DNA of 64,000 nt from JAICJC01 sp963757605 (GCA_963757605.1 CAVWSF010000001.1:310001-374000), one strand, 5' to 3'. Positions 53,023 to 63,556 are shown, counted from the first letter of the stretch. Notes: generated by a model from the letters alone, not told the origin. Translations and numbers: made by a program.

Positions 53023-53583
53023 GTGTCGCATCCGATCGTCCTTCCGGACCCGCCGCTGTCGGACGGCCGGGTGACGCTCCGCGGTTGGCGGCTCTCCGAC
53101 GTGTCCCAGATCGTGGCCATGTGCCGCGAGCCGGACGTGATCCGGTTCACGAGCGTGCCCGTCCCGTACGACGCCGACGACGCGCGCCTGTGGCTCGACC
53201 TGCACCCCGCCCGGCTCGCCGCCGGGGACGGCGCGGCGTTCGCGATCACCGAGGGCGGCGACGAGCTGCCGGTCGGCTCGATCGGGGTGCGGGTCCTGCA
53301 CGACCAGGGCATCGCCGAGACCGGCTACCACGTCGTCGAGGCGCGGCGCGGCCGCGGCCTGGCCACCGCGGCGCTTCGCCTGATCGCCCGCTGGACGTTC
53401 GCCGAGCTGCCCGTCGCGCGGCTCCAGCTCACGACCCACCTCGACAACCCCGGTTCCCAGCGCGTCGCCGAGAAGGCGGGCTTCACCCGCGAGGGCGTGT
53501 TGCGGGCCTGGGCCGACCAGCGCGGCGAGCGCCCCGACCTGGTCATGTGGTCGCTGCTTCCCGGCGATCCGATCCCGTCATAG
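53023..53583 (+). CDS. GNAT-family acetyltransferase (RimJ/RimL-like)
   Basis: 186 residues. GRVTLRGWRLSDVSQIVAM is the RimJ/RimL-type opening, motif A reads YHVVEARRGRGLATAALRLI, and NPGSQRVAEKAGFTREGVLR is the conserved end. It may acetylate a ribosomal protein N-terminus or a small molecule. TACGAT 6 nt before the GTG supports this start. It diverges from uvrB with the SOS box shared between them. The TAG stop overlaps the beginning of the following disrupted gene. Confidence 0.87.
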   Translation: MSHPIVLPDPPLSDGRVTLRGWRLSDVSQIVAMCREPDVIRFTSVPVPYDADDARLWLDLHPARLAAGDGAAFAITEGGDELPVGSIGVRVLHDQGIAETGYHVVEARRGRGLATAALRLIARWTFAELPVARLQLTTHLDNPGSQRVAEKAGFTREGVLRAWADQRGERPDLVMWSLLPGDPIPS

Positions 53584-53584
53584 G

Positions 53585-53977
53585 ATCCACGCGGCCGCCG
53601 TCTTCGACTTCCTGCACGCGCCCGAGCAGCGGCCGGTGTGGACACGTCCGTCGACCTGTGCAGGCTGGAGGGCGAGGCGGTCGCTCCCGGCAGCCGCCTG
53701 CATCTGCGCGGCCGCCGCAACGCGCCGTCGTGGGTCGGCGAGTCCATCGAGGTGGTGCGCCCGACGCGGTCGGTGCTGCGCCTCGTGGAGGGCGTCGGCA
53801 TGCCGTTCGCGGCCTACCGCCAGACGATCGAGATCGCACCGGCAAAGGGCGGCGCGACGGTGACTCGAGTACTCCGCCCGCGGCGTGCTCGCGCTGCTCG
53901 ACAGGTTCACCGTCCGCGGCCGCGTCGACCACGCCCTGCGCGACTCGGTGCGCGGCATCGAGATGCGCTTCGCGTAG
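53585..53977 (+). pseudogene. SRPBCC-family protein, frame disrupted
   Basis: A START/Bet v1-like fold is recognisable across three frames: AAAVFDFLHAPEQRPVW, then DTSVDLCRLEGEAVAPGSRL to FAAYRQTIEIAPAKGG, then EYSARGVLALLDRFTVRGRV and a final RGIEMRFA. A one-base loss near 53638 and a one-base gain near 53865 would restore it to about 130 residues. No start codon is visible at the expected place, so real decay is as likely as sequencing error. Such proteins bind hydrophobic ligands. Confidence 0.55.
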
Positions 53978-53978
53978 G

Positions 53979-54560
53979 TCAGCCCTCGCCGAGCCGGTCG
54001 CCGTACGCCTTGCGGTAGAGCGACTCCAGCCGGTGGACGTCGGCCACGTAGTGCCGGGTGGCCGGGAACCGCACCCGCACCGGCTGCCCGGACGGGGTCT
54101 CTGCGATCCACTCGTCGACGTTCGCCTGGCCCGCGTTGTATGCGGCGAGCGCCAGGTCGCCGGCGTTTCGCCGACCCGCGTACTTCTGGCGCAGGTGGGC
54201 GAGGTACCAGCTCCCGTAGCGCAGGTTCAGGTCGGCGTCGTAGAGGTCGTGGCGCGGGTCGAACTTCGTGCCGCCCGTGTGGGTGGCGATCCCGCGGGCG
54301 GTCGACGGCAGGAGCTGCATGAGGCCGATCGCGCCGGCGCTCGAGCGGGCGTTGGCCTTGAAGCGCGACTCCTCGTAGACGACCGCGGCGATCAGCGCCG
54401 GGTCGAGGTGGTACTGGTGCCCGTAGCCGACGATGCTGTCGCGGTAGTAGAGCGGGTAGCGCAGCCGCACCCACCAGCCCGGCTGGGCGTGGTCGACCCA
54501 GGCGAAGCCGAGCCCGCCGATCGCGACGAGCGCGAGCACGACGAGGCCGAGCCTTCTCAT
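53979..54560 (-). CDS. Lytic transglycosylase (SLT domain)
   Basis: 193 residues. An N-terminal membrane anchor or signal (LGLVVLALVAIGGLGFAWV) precedes the goose-lysozyme-like SLT fold: catalytic Glu in AAVVYEESRFKANARSS, then GAIGLMQLLPSTARGIA and LALAAYNAGQANVDEW. It cleaves peptidoglycan glycan strands to 1,6-anhydro products. The ATG overlaps the coaE stop (ATGA). Confidence 0.92.
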   Translation of the reverse strand: MRRLGLVVLALVAIGGLGFAWVDHAQPGWWVRLRYPLYYRDSIVGYGHQYHLDPALIAAVVYEESRFKANARSSAGAIGLMQLLPSTARGIATHTGGTKFDPRHDLYDADLNLRYGSWYLAHLRQKYAGRRNAGDLALAAYNAGQANVDEWIAETPSGQPVRVRFPATRHYVADVHRLESLYRKAYGDRLGEG

Positions 54561-55150
54561 CCGCGCCGGATCCGCTCCACCAGGTGGGCGACGAACGCGT
54601 CGAGGTCCTCGAGCGAACCCGAGTTCTCGTAGACGACGTCCGCCCGGGCGGCCTTCTCGGCCTCGGGGAGCTGGTGCGCCATCCGCTCGGACGCGCCGGG
54701 CCGGCGGCGCTCGCGCACGTCCTCCGGCGCCGTGATCGCGACGATGGTGTCGTAGCGGTCGTCGACGCCCGCCTCGAAGAGCGTCGGCGCCTCGTGGACG
54801 AGGAGCGGCGTGCCCATGCGCTCATGTTCGGCACGCCAGCGGACGAACTCCTCCGACACGAGCGGCAGCACCAGGCCCTCGAGCCAGCGCAGCTCCGTCG
54901 CGTCGGCGAAGACGATCCGGCCCAGCGCGCCGCGGTCGACGGTCCCGTCCGCTGCCAGCACGCGGCGCCCGAAGCGGCGCACGACCGCGTCGCGCACCTC
55001 CGGCCGCGCGTACAGCCCGCGCACGACCGCGTCGCTCGAGAGGACCGCCGCGCCGTGGCGCTCGAACGCCCGCAGCGCCTCGGACTTGCCGGCGCCGATG
55101 CCGCCGGTCAGCCCGACGACGACGCTACTCCTTCGCGGGCTCGCTCTCAC
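54557..55150 (-). CDS. coaE: Dephospho-CoA kinase
   Basis: 197 residues. Last step of CoA synthesis, ATP-dependent 3'-phosphorylation. P-loop is GLTGGIGAGKSEALRAF, then VLSSDAVVRGLYA, the LVHEAPTLFEAG segment and the lid region. The GTG at 55150 overlaps the rpsA 3' end by 26 bp, so the order rpsA-coaE-transglycosylase is one coupled unit. The pantothenate genes at 0.5-2.9 kb supply the same pathway. Confidence 0.92.
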   Translation of the reverse strand: MRASPRRSSVVVGLTGGIGAGKSEALRAFERHGAAVLSSDAVVRGLYARPEVRDAVVRRFGRRVLAADGTVDRGALGRIVFADATELRWLEGLVLPLVSEEFVRWRAEHERMGTPLLVHEAPTLFEAGVDDRYDTIVAITAPEDVRERRRPGASERMAHQLPEAEKAARADVVYENSGSLEDLDAFVAHLVERIRRG

Positions 55151-56564
55151 CCTCCCCCGCGTCGGCCTCGACGGCCGCCTCGGGCTCGGGTTCGGACGCT
55201 GCCTCTTCCTCGGGCTCCGCCGGGGCCTCCGGCTCTGGCTCGGGCTCCGGCTCAGCGGCAGGCTCGGGCTCTGGCTCCGCGGCGGCCTCGGGCTCAGGCT
55301 CGGCCTCGGGCTCGGGCGCCTCCGCCTCGCGCTCCGCGGCGGCCTCCGGCTCGGACTCCGGCTCGGCCTCGGGCTCGGCGGGCGCGTCGGCGAAGACCTC
55401 CTCGGAGAGGCCGAGGTCCGGCACCGCCGGCTCCGCGGCCGGGCCCGGCGTTCCCATGTCGATGTGCTTCACGGGCTCGTCCGGCTCGACGCGCCGCAGC
55501 GACAGCGAGAGCCGCCGCCGCTCGGGGTCGATCTCGACGATCTTCACGTTGACGTCCTGGCCCTGCTGCACGACCTCGCGCGGGTTCTCGACATGGTGCT
55601 CGGCGAGCTCGGAGATGTGGATGAGGCCCTCGACGCCCGAGACGATCTCGGCGAACGCGCCGAACGTGACCACCTTGGTGATGCGGCCGGCGACGACGTC
55701 GCCCTGGCTGCACTCGTCCATGAGCCGCTGCCACGGGTCGGTCTGCGTCTGCTTCAGGCCGAGCGAGATCCGCTGGCGGTCGCGGTCGACGTCGAGCACC
55801 TTCACGCGCACGCGCTGGCCGATCTCGAGCACCTCGGACGGGTGGTTCACGTGGCTCCAGGAGAGCTCGGAGATGTGGATCAGCCCGTCGATGCCGTCGA
55901 GGTCGACGAAGGCGCCGAAGTCGACGATATTCGAGATCTGGCCCTCGACCTCCACGCCCGGGCTGAGCCGGTCGAGGATCTGCTGACGGGCCTCCTTGCG
56001 CTCCTCCTCGAGCACGGCGCGGCGCGAGAGGACGACGTTGTTGCGGCTGCGGTTGAGCTCGATGACCTTGCACAGGAGCACCTGGTCGCGGTACTCCTCG
56101 AGGTCCTGCACGCGGCGGATGTCGACGAGCGACGCCGGCAGGAAGCCGCGCACGCCCAGGTCGATGATGAGCCCGCCCTTCACGACCTCGATGACGTGGC
56201 CCTCGACGGGCTCGCCGCTCTCGGCGGCAGCCTCGATCCGCTTCCAGGCCTTCTCGAACCGGGCCCGCTTCTTGGAGAGGATCAGCCGCCCGTCGGCGTC
56301 TTCCTTCTGGAGCACGAGGGCGTCGATCTCGTCACCGAGCGTGACCTCCTCGTCGGGGTTCACCGACCGGCGGATGCTGAGCTCGGCGACCGGGATGACC
56401 CCCTCCGACTTGTAGCCGATGTCGACCAGGATCTCGTCCTTGTCGACCCGCACCACGGTGCCGGTGACCACGTCGCCCTCGCTGAAGTCGGTCAGCGTGC
56501 GGTCGTAGTCGGGGACGAGCACCCCGTCCACTTCGATCATCCACGTGTCGTCCGTTGAAGCCAT
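55125..56564 (-). CDS. rpsA: 30S ribosomal protein S1
   Basis: 479 residues with four S1 OB-fold domains at roughly 28-95, 112-180, 198-268 and 283-355 (GTVVRVDKDEILVDIGYKSEG, GHVIEVVKGGLIIDLG, GQISNIVDFGAFVDL, GRITKVVTFGAFAEI). They load structured mRNA on the ribosome. The last 110 residues are an acidic, disordered tail of E-P-A/E repeats, far longer than in most S1 proteins. The ATG MASTDDTW is used. A TATACT hexamer about 65 nt upstream is a possible -10. Confidence 0.95.
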   Translation of the reverse strand: MASTDDTWMIEVDGVLVPDYDRTLTDFSEGDVVTGTVVRVDKDEILVDIGYKSEGVIPVAELSIRRSVNPDEEVTLGDEIDALVLQKEDADGRLILSKKRARFEKAWKRIEAAAESGEPVEGHVIEVVKGGLIIDLGVRGFLPASLVDIRRVQDLEEYRDQVLLCKVIELNRSRNNVVLSRRAVLEEERKEARQQILDRLSPGVEVEGQISNIVDFGAFVDLDGIDGLIHISELSWSHVNHPSEVLEIGQRVRVKVLDVDRDRQRISLGLKQTQTDPWQRLMDECSQGDVVAGRITKVVTFGAFAEIVSGVEGLIHISELAEHHVENPREVVQQGQDVNVKIVEIDPERRRLSLSLRRVEPDEPVKHIDMGTPGPAAEPAVPDLGLSEEVFADAPAEPEAEPESEPEAAAEREAEAPEPEAEPEPEAAAEPEPEPAAEPEPEPEPEAPAEPEEEAASEPEPEAAVEADAGEGESEPAKE

Positions 56565-56629
56565 GTCGGTCAGGATCGGATCCTCTCACATGAGGTCATG
56601 CAGCAGCCGGCCTCGGCCGGCCGGCCGGT

Positions 56630-56635
56630 AGTATA
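56630..56635 (-). promoter_or_regulatory. Possible rpsA -10 box (TATACT)
   Basis: TATACT on the minus strand about 65 nt before the rpsA ATG. No good -35 is seen at 16-18 nt. The leader that follows contains a GGCCGGCC-rich palindrome. It is one of the few clearly AT-rich promoter elements in the region. Confidence 0.4.
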
Positions 56636-56680
56636 CAAACGCCGTGCCCGCAACCTAGGGGGAGCAGGCGGCGCGGGCGG

Positions 56681-57820
56681 TCAGTAGCTCGTGATCAGCC
56701 GGCTTCCCACGGCCACCGCGGCACCGCCGGCCGGCAGTGTGATCTCGCCGGCGTCCCCCAGCGTGAGCTCCGTCGGCAGGTCTGACGGGTTCACGGCAAC
56801 GGCGCCGTTCGGGTACGTCCGCCTCCACGCCTCGCCGACCTGCTCGGCCACCACGTCGGGGTCGGGCGCGCCGAGATCGAGGTCGTAGAGCGGCGCGGGT
56901 GCGGAGCCCGGCGCGAGGCCGTAGGCGCCCTGCGGCGTCGCCACGAGCAGGTACGCCGCGAGGCCGTAGACGTCCCGTTTCGGGCCCGGGTCCGGCCCGG
57001 ACTCGAACACGAACGCCGCCGTGCGCTCGCGCTGCACCTGCATGTAGTACTCAAAGAGCGTGAGCCAGGCCGAGCCGCGCAGGCGGGCGAACCCGGCGCC
57101 CGCGTCCAGCGCGTCGGCGGAGTTGATCTGGGCGGGCTCGACGATCTCGGGCGGGCCGTTCTGCGCGAGCAGGAAGAACCCGTGCGTGCGCATCGCCGCG
57201 TGCACCAGGCTCAGCGCCTGTGCCAGGTACGTGGCGCGGTCGCCGGGATCGAGCTCCGCCTGGGTGCGCGGGTCGACCGGCGTCGCCGACCACTCGGGCG
57301 CGTTGCCCGCGTCGACCACCTCGACCCCCGTCCAGCCGCTGGCGTCGAGGCTCTGCTGGATCCGCAGCGACCACGCCCCCTGGTAGTCGGGATCGCCGAA
57401 GTCGAGTAGCACCCAGCCGGGATGGTCGGCGGGGTGGATCTCGGCGCCGCCGGCCGTGTGCAGGATCCACTGTGGGTGGTGCGCGCGGATCCAGGGAAGA
57501 TGGAACGCGGCCAGATCGCAGCGCTCGCAGCTGTAGAGGAGCGAGCGCTCCTGCCACACCTGGACGTCGGGATCCGCCGCCCGGAGCGGCTTTGGCATCT
57601 TCTCCCATGCGGACGTCGCGACCACGGCCCGATAGCGGGCGAGCGCGCAGGTCGACGCGCCCTCGATGGACGGTTTCGCCGGCAGCCTGACGGCCAGCGG
57701 GAGGCTGTCGGTGGGCGGGGTGGCGCACCCGGGGGCCGCCGAGTCCGGCCCCGCGCCGCCCCCTCCGCCGCAGGCCGCGAGAAGCGCGGCCAGCGTGACG
57801 GCGATCAGTCCTTGCCGCAC
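56681..57820 (-). CDS. Lipoprotein, putative glycosyl-hydrolase-like TIM barrel
   Basis: 379 residues. Lipobox LAACGG at about residue 17 follows a hydrophobic signal, and a GGGGGAG linker comes next. The body has the features of (beta/alpha)8 hydrolases of the GHL15 type: LARYRAVVATSAWEKMP, LLDFGDPDYQGAWS, GVEVVDAGNAPEW and GFFLLAQNGPPEIV. An exact family and substrate are not certain. It overlaps the zinc-ribbon gene start of the next gene by 16 bp and probably shares its transcript. Confidence 0.68.
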   Translation of the reverse strand: MRQGLIAVTLAALLAACGGGGGAGPDSAAPGCATPPTDSLPLAVRLPAKPSIEGASTCALARYRAVVATSAWEKMPKPLRAADPDVQVWQERSLLYSCERCDLAAFHLPWIRAHHPQWILHTAGGAEIHPADHPGWVLLDFGDPDYQGAWSLRIQQSLDASGWTGVEVVDAGNAPEWSATPVDPRTQAELDPGDRATYLAQALSLVHAAMRTHGFFLLAQNGPPEIVEPAQINSADALDAGAGFARLRGSAWLTLFEYYMQVQRERTAAFVFESGPDPGPKRDVYGLAAYLLVATPQGAYGLAPGSAPAPLYDLDLGAPDPDVVAEQVGEAWRRTYPNGAVAVNPSDLPTELTLGDAGEITLPAGGAAVAVGSRLITSY

Positions 57821-58248
57821 GCCCCACAGCGCGTCTGGGGAGTGCCGATCACGCCGCCGTCGGGCGGCGTGATGACCGACACGACGGCGACCTCGAGCTC
57901 GGCCCCGCAGTGGCGGCAGAACCCGCCGTCGGCCGGGTGGCTGCTCAACGTGAAGCGGATGTCGGCGTCGAGCGCGTCCCCGGATGCCGAGACGACTCCG
58001 CGTCCGTCCTTCACCCGGCCGAAGTCAAGCCGCACCTCGCCCGTCCAGTCGCCGTCCTCGAGGTGCACAGTCCCCACCGCGATCCCGAGTGCCGAGTCGA
58101 GCTCGTCCGCGGCGACCGCCGGCAGGAAGAGCTCGGCTGTGATCTGCTCGTGGCGCTCGCCGGCCGTGATCCAGAGGTAGGTGCCGGGCTCCTCCCCGCG
58201 CCGCGCCGGCAGCGCGCTCAGCTCCCCTTCCACCTGCGCCCAGGTCAC
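57805..58248 (-). CDS. Zinc-ribbon protein of unknown function
   Basis: 147 residues. The N-terminal part is an unassigned alpha/beta domain (VTWAQVEGELSALPARRGEE, LFLPAVAADELDSALG). A C-terminal zinc ribbon has FCRHCGAE and RCGACGKD. The GTG at 58248 overlaps the polA stop (GTGA), and its own end overlaps the lipoprotein gene by 16 bp. Coupling to polA suggests, without proving, a DNA-related role. Confidence 0.65.
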   Translation of the reverse strand: MTWAQVEGELSALPARRGEEPGTYLWITAGERHEQITAELFLPAVAADELDSALGIAVGTVHLEDGDWTGEVRLDFGRVKDGRGVVSASGDALDADIRFTLSSHPADGGFCRHCGAELEVAVVSVITPPDGGVIGTPQTRCGACGKD

Positions 58249-60827
58249 TTCGCCTCCAGCCACGTCGCACCGGTTCCGATGTCGATCTCGAGCGCCGGGT
58301 CGAGCGGATAGGCCGACACCATGGCGTCGGTCACGAGCGCCCGGAGCGCGCTCATCTCCCCGTCGGCCGCCTCGAAGAGCAGCTCGTCGTGGATCTGCAG
58401 GACGAGCCGCGAGCGGCGGCCCTCATCGCGCAGGCGCGCGTGGCAGGTGATCATCGCGACCTTGATGATGTCGGCGGCGCTGCCCTGCATCACGGTGTTC
58501 ACGGCCAGCCGCTCGCCCAGGCTGCGGGTCTGGTAGTTCGACGCGCGCAGCTCCGGGATCGGGCGGCGGCGGCCGAAGAGGGTCGTCACATAGCCGAGCT
58601 CCTTGGCCGACGCGATCGTCCGGGCGATGAACTCGTTCACGCGCGGGAAGCGGGCCAGGTACGTGTCGATGTACGCCTGCGCCTCCTCGCGCGAGATGCC
58701 GAGCTGCTCGGAGAGGCCGAACGAGCTGATGCCGTAGATGATCCCGAAGTTGACCGCCTTGGCGCGATTTCGCTCGTCGCGGGTGAGGGTCGCCGCCGGC
58801 TTCCCCAGAACCTCGGCGGCGGTCACGCGGTGGATGTCCTCGCCGCGGGCGAACGCGTCCTTCAGCGCCGGCTCCTCGGACAGGTGCGCCAGGATGCGGA
58901 GCTCGACCTGGGAGTAGTCGGCCGAGAGCAGCGTGGAGCCCTCGCCGGCGACGAACGCACTTCGGATCTCGCGGCCGAGCGGGGTTCGGATCGGGATGTT
59001 CTGGAGGTTGGGCCGGATCGACGAGAGCCGCCCCGTGGCGGCGGTCGTCTGGCTGAAGGTCGTGTGCAGGCGGCCGTCCTCGGGGTCGATCTGGTCGGGC
59101 AGCGGCTGGAGGTAGGTGTTCAGGAGCTTCGACTGCTCCCGCCACTGCTCGACGACGTCGACGATCGGGTGCAGCTCGCGGATCTTGGCGAGCACGCGGG
59201 CGTCGGTCGAGTAGCCGGTCTTGCCCTTGCGGTCGGCCGGCAGGCCAAGGCGCTCGAAGAGCACCTCTCCCAGCTGCTTCGGCGAGCCGATCACGAACGG
59301 GCCGCCGGCCAGCTCGTAGCAGCGGGCCTCGAGCTCCTCCACCTGGTCGGCCAGCTTGGCGGCGATCTCGGCCAGACGGTAGGTGTCGACCTTGATGCCG
59401 ACGGCCTCCATCGCACCCAGCACCGGCGCCAGCGGGAGCTCGATGCTCTCGTACAGCCCGATCAGGTCGCGGACGGCCAGCTTCTCGTAGAGGCCGGGAT
59501 GGAGCCGGCTGGCAGCGGCGGCGGCCCGCACCAGCGCGGCGGTCTCCTCGTCGGCGCCGACCTGGACGCCGACGCCGGACTCCTCGGCCAGGTCGTCGAT
59601 CTCGTAACCGGCCCGGCCGGGGTCGAGCAGGTAGGCGGCAATGGCGGTGTCGCCGGCCGGGACGAGCGCCGGGTGCTTCAGGCCGTGGGTGATGACGCGC
59701 GACCCGCGGAGCGCCTCGATCACGCGGGTCGCCGGCTCCGAGACCACGATCGCGCGCTCGCCGTCGGACGCCGCGAACCGGTCGCCGGCGGCCGCCAGGC
59801 CGACCTCCGTGCCGAGCGAGCGCACCTCGTCCGCCGTGCCCTCGCGCCACTCGACCTCGACCGCCTCGGACGGCTCGGACGGCGGCGCGCCCGGCAGCGC
59901 CTCCTCGAGCTCGTCGACGCGCTTCAGAAGCGCCCGGAACTCGAGCTTGCGGAAGAGCTCCTTCATGGTCGAGCGGTCGGGCGGCTCGACGACCAGCGCG
60001 TCGAAGTCGACTTCCAGCGGGATCTCGCGGTCGATGGTGGCGAGCTGCTTCGAGTCGGTGGCGGCCTTGGTTGCATCCGCCAGCGACTGGCGCCGCTTCG
60101 CGCCCGAGACGGCGTCGAGGTTGGCGTAGATCCCCTCCATGCTGCCGAACTGGATGAGGAGCTCGGCGGCGGTCTTGTCGCCGATCCCGGGCACTCCCGC
60201 GATGTTGTCGGAGGTGTCGCCCTTCAGGCCGATGAAGTCGGGGATCTGCTCCGGCTGGATCCCGTAGCGCTGGGTGATCCGCTCGGGCGTGTAGACGACG
60301 ACGTCCTGGACGCCGCGCGGCGTCATCATGATGCAGACCGAGTCGGACGCGAGCTGGAAGGCGTCGCGGTCGGTGGAGACCACGCACACCCTGTGCCCGG
60401 CGTCCTCCGCCATTCGCGCCAGCGTGCCGATGACGTCGTCGGCCTCCTTGCCCTCGACCTTCAGGTTGCGGTAGCCGAACGCCTCGACCACCGGGTCGAA
60501 CCAGGGCTGCTGCTGGCGCAGCAGGTCGGGCATCGGCTTTCGGTGGGCCTTGTAGTCGGCAGCGATCTCGAGCCTGCCGGTCGGCTTTGAGTCCCAGGCG
60601 ACGAGCACGGTGCGCGGCCGGTAGTCCATGAGCATGCGCATGAACATGTTGGCCATGCCGAGGAGGGCGTTCGTGGGGAAGCCGTCAACGGTCTGCAGCT
60701 CCTCGGGCAGCGCGTAGAAGGCGCGGTAGGCGAGCCCGTTCCCGTCGACCAGGAAGACGTCGCACTGCTTGGCGGGCGCGTCGTCGAGGTTCAGGTCCTT
60801 GGGCTGGAGCTGCTTGACGGTCGCCAC
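58245..60827 (-). CDS. polA: DNA polymerase I
   Basis: 860 residues. A 5'-3' exonuclease domain (residues about 15-290: VFLVDGNGLAYRAFYALP, EGKEADDVIGTLA, GLKGDTSDNIAGVPGIGDKT), a degenerate 3'-5' exonuclease domain lacking the D-x-E motif, and the polymerase domain with motifs A (SADYSQVELRILAHLS), B (RNRAKAVNFGIIYG) and C (QIHDELLFE). Proofreading is therefore probably absent, as in other actinobacterial Pol I. The GTG at 60827 is chosen because TACCCT lies 7 nt upstream and it is the first start in frame. Confidence 0.97.
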   Translation of the reverse strand: MATVKQLQPKDLNLDDAPAKQCDVFLVDGNGLAYRAFYALPEELQTVDGFPTNALLGMANMFMRMLMDYRPRTVLVAWDSKPTGRLEIAADYKAHRKPMPDLLRQQQPWFDPVVEAFGYRNLKVEGKEADDVIGTLARMAEDAGHRVCVVSTDRDAFQLASDSVCIMMTPRGVQDVVVYTPERITQRYGIQPEQIPDFIGLKGDTSDNIAGVPGIGDKTAAELLIQFGSMEGIYANLDAVSGAKRRQSLADATKAATDSKQLATIDREIPLEVDFDALVVEPPDRSTMKELFRKLEFRALLKRVDELEEALPGAPPSEPSEAVEVEWREGTADEVRSLGTEVGLAAAGDRFAASDGERAIVVSEPATRVIEALRGSRVITHGLKHPALVPAGDTAIAAYLLDPGRAGYEIDDLAEESGVGVQVGADEETAALVRAAAAASRLHPGLYEKLAVRDLIGLYESIELPLAPVLGAMEAVGIKVDTYRLAEIAAKLADQVEELEARCYELAGGPFVIGSPKQLGEVLFERLGLPADRKGKTGYSTDARVLAKIRELHPIVDVVEQWREQSKLLNTYLQPLPDQIDPEDGRLHTTFSQTTAATGRLSSIRPNLQNIPIRTPLGREIRSAFVAGEGSTLLSADYSQVELRILAHLSEEPALKDAFARGEDIHRVTAAEVLGKPAATLTRDERNRAKAVNFGIIYGISSFGLSEQLGISREEAQAYIDTYLARFPRVNEFIARTIASAKELGYVTTLFGRRRPIPELRASNYQTRSLGERLAVNTVMQGSAADIIKVAMITCHARLRDEGRRSRLVLQIHDELLFEAADGEMSALRALVTDAMVSAYPLDPALEIDIGTGATWLEAK

Positions 60828-60834
60828 TCTGAGT

Positions 60835-60879
60835 AGGGTATCGGAGCCGATGGTCGGCCGGCCGAGCCGGCGGTAGGCT
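60835..60879. promoter_or_regulatory. Divergent polA / malic enzyme promoter pair
   Basis: TACCCT (minus, 60840-60835) lies 7 nt from the polA GTG. TAGGCT (plus, 60874-60879) lies 8 nt from the malic enzyme GTG. The whole intergenic region is 60 bp, so both transcripts look leaderless and their upstream elements overlap. Confidence 0.5.
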
Positions 60880-60887
60880 TCGCGGCG

Positions 60888-62333
<1,446 letters not shown>

Positions 62334-62366
62334 CGGTCCCCCGCGGTCGCCGGGGTGCGGCGATGC

Positions 62367-62753
62367 TCAGCTGCCGGCGGGCTGGAAGAGCTCGATGGGA
62401 TTCCCCGACGGGTCGTCCAGCAGGATCTGCCGCCCGCCCGGCCCACTCAGGATCTCGTTGCGGAAGCTGAGCCCCGCGGCGCGGAGCCGGTCGACCTCGG
62501 CGCCGATGTCGTCGACGACGAAGTGGATGCGGTTCCATCCACCGGGCTCCGGCAGACGTCCGTCGGGCATGGGCCGTCCGGCCGAGCTCTTCGGTCCGGC
62601 GAGGAGCAGCCGCAGGTTTCCGCGGATCACCTCGGCGAACGCCGGCGAGGCGTTCCAGCCCGGCTGGAAGCCGAAGTGCTCGGTATAGAAGTCGATCGAC
62701 GCGTCCACGTCGTCGACCATGTAGCGGACACTGACGAGATCATCATGACTCAT
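62367..62753 (-). CDS. VOC-family protein (glyoxalase/bleomycin resistance-like)
   Basis: 128 residues. Two VOC modules: VSVRYMVDDVDASIDFYTEHFGFQ (in part) and NRIHFVVDDIGAEVDRLRAAGL, ending PSGNPIELFQP. The metal-ligand positions are partly occupied (His in RIHFVV, Glu in PIELF). Function unknown; thiol-conjugating and resistance roles are typical. The ATG overlaps the ArsR/ArsC stop (ATGA), so it is the second gene of the arsenic-type operon. Confidence 0.87.
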   Translation of the reverse strand: MSHDDLVSVRYMVDDVDASIDFYTEHFGFQPGWNASPAFAEVIRGNLRLLLAGPKSSAGRPMPDGRLPEPGGWNRIHFVVDDIGAEVDRLRAAGLSFRNEILSGPGGRQILLDDPSGNPIELFQPAGS

Positions 62754-63556
62754 CCCTTGCTCACCTCCGGTGCTTGCAGGTCGTCCTCGATCAGCTCGAG
62801 CAGGAACGGGATTCGGCCAGCGAGCTCGCTCGCCGTTCGCTCGAATGCGGCATAGCTCTCCTCGTCGGTCGCGCCCTCGCCCGCGGGGTCGGGGATGCTC
62901 CAATGGATCAGGTTCGGCCGGTCGGGGAACTCGGGACACACCTCCCGGACACGGTCGCAGAGGCTGATCACATAGTCGAAGCGCTGCCCGGCGAGTTCGC
63001 TCAGATGCTTCGAATTCCGCCTGGACAGGTCGACGCCGTGCTCGCGCATCACGCGCACGGCATTCACGTGAACCGGCTTGGGAGCGCTCCCGGCGCTCGC
63101 CGCCTCGACGGCGCCCTCCGCCGCGGCCTCGACCAGCGCCTCGGCAATCTGCGAGCGCGCACTGTTTCCCGTGCACAGGAAAAGGATCCGCACGGGTGGA
63201 CGGTGCGTCGCCGGCCGGGTGACCGCCGGAGGGTGCGTCGAGAAGCGCAGGCCGGGATGCAGGACACGGCCGCTCTCGGCGAGGAGCTCCTTGCAGCGGC
63301 CGAGGTCGAGCCCGTAGTACGCCTCGCGCGCATCGAACGCGCTGCGGCGCCGCTCGACCACCCCATCGGCCTGCAGACGCCGGAGGTGGTAGGAGATCAG
63401 CGGCTGCGGTTGCTCGAGCCGATCGCGGAGCTCGCGCACGCGGCGGTCGCTGCGTGCGAGCTCGACCAGGATCCGCCATCGCAGCGGATGCGCTGCCAGC
63501 TCCAGGAAGCGGGGTGGCTTCCACGCCGTCGCGGCTGTCGCGGCTGTCGCAGCCAC
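62750..63556 (-). CDS. ArsR-type repressor fused to an ArsC/LMW-phosphatase domain
   Basis: 268 residues. Residues 15-95 are a winged helix (RWRILVELARSDRRVRELRD, LISYHLRRLQADGVVERRRS). From about 122 a low-molecular-weight phosphatase-like arsenate reductase domain has the CX5R loop LFLCTGNSARSQIAEALV and SIPDPAGEG with the acid Asp. The winged helix lacks the usual ArsR metal Cys cluster, so sensing may differ. TAGATT lies 6 nt before the GTG and an ArsR-type operator adjoins it. Confidence 0.88.
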   Translation of the reverse strand: MAATAATAATAWKPPRFLELAAHPLRWRILVELARSDRRVRELRDRLEQPQPLISYHLRRLQADGVVERRRSAFDAREAYYGLDLGRCKELLAESGRVLHPGLRFSTHPPAVTRPATHRPPVRILFLCTGNSARSQIAEALVEAAAEGAVEAASAGSAPKPVHVNAVRVMREHGVDLSRRNSKHLSELAGQRFDYVISLCDRVREVCPEFPDRPNLIHWSIPDPAGEGATDEESYAAFERTASELAGRIPFLLELIEDDLQAPEVSKG

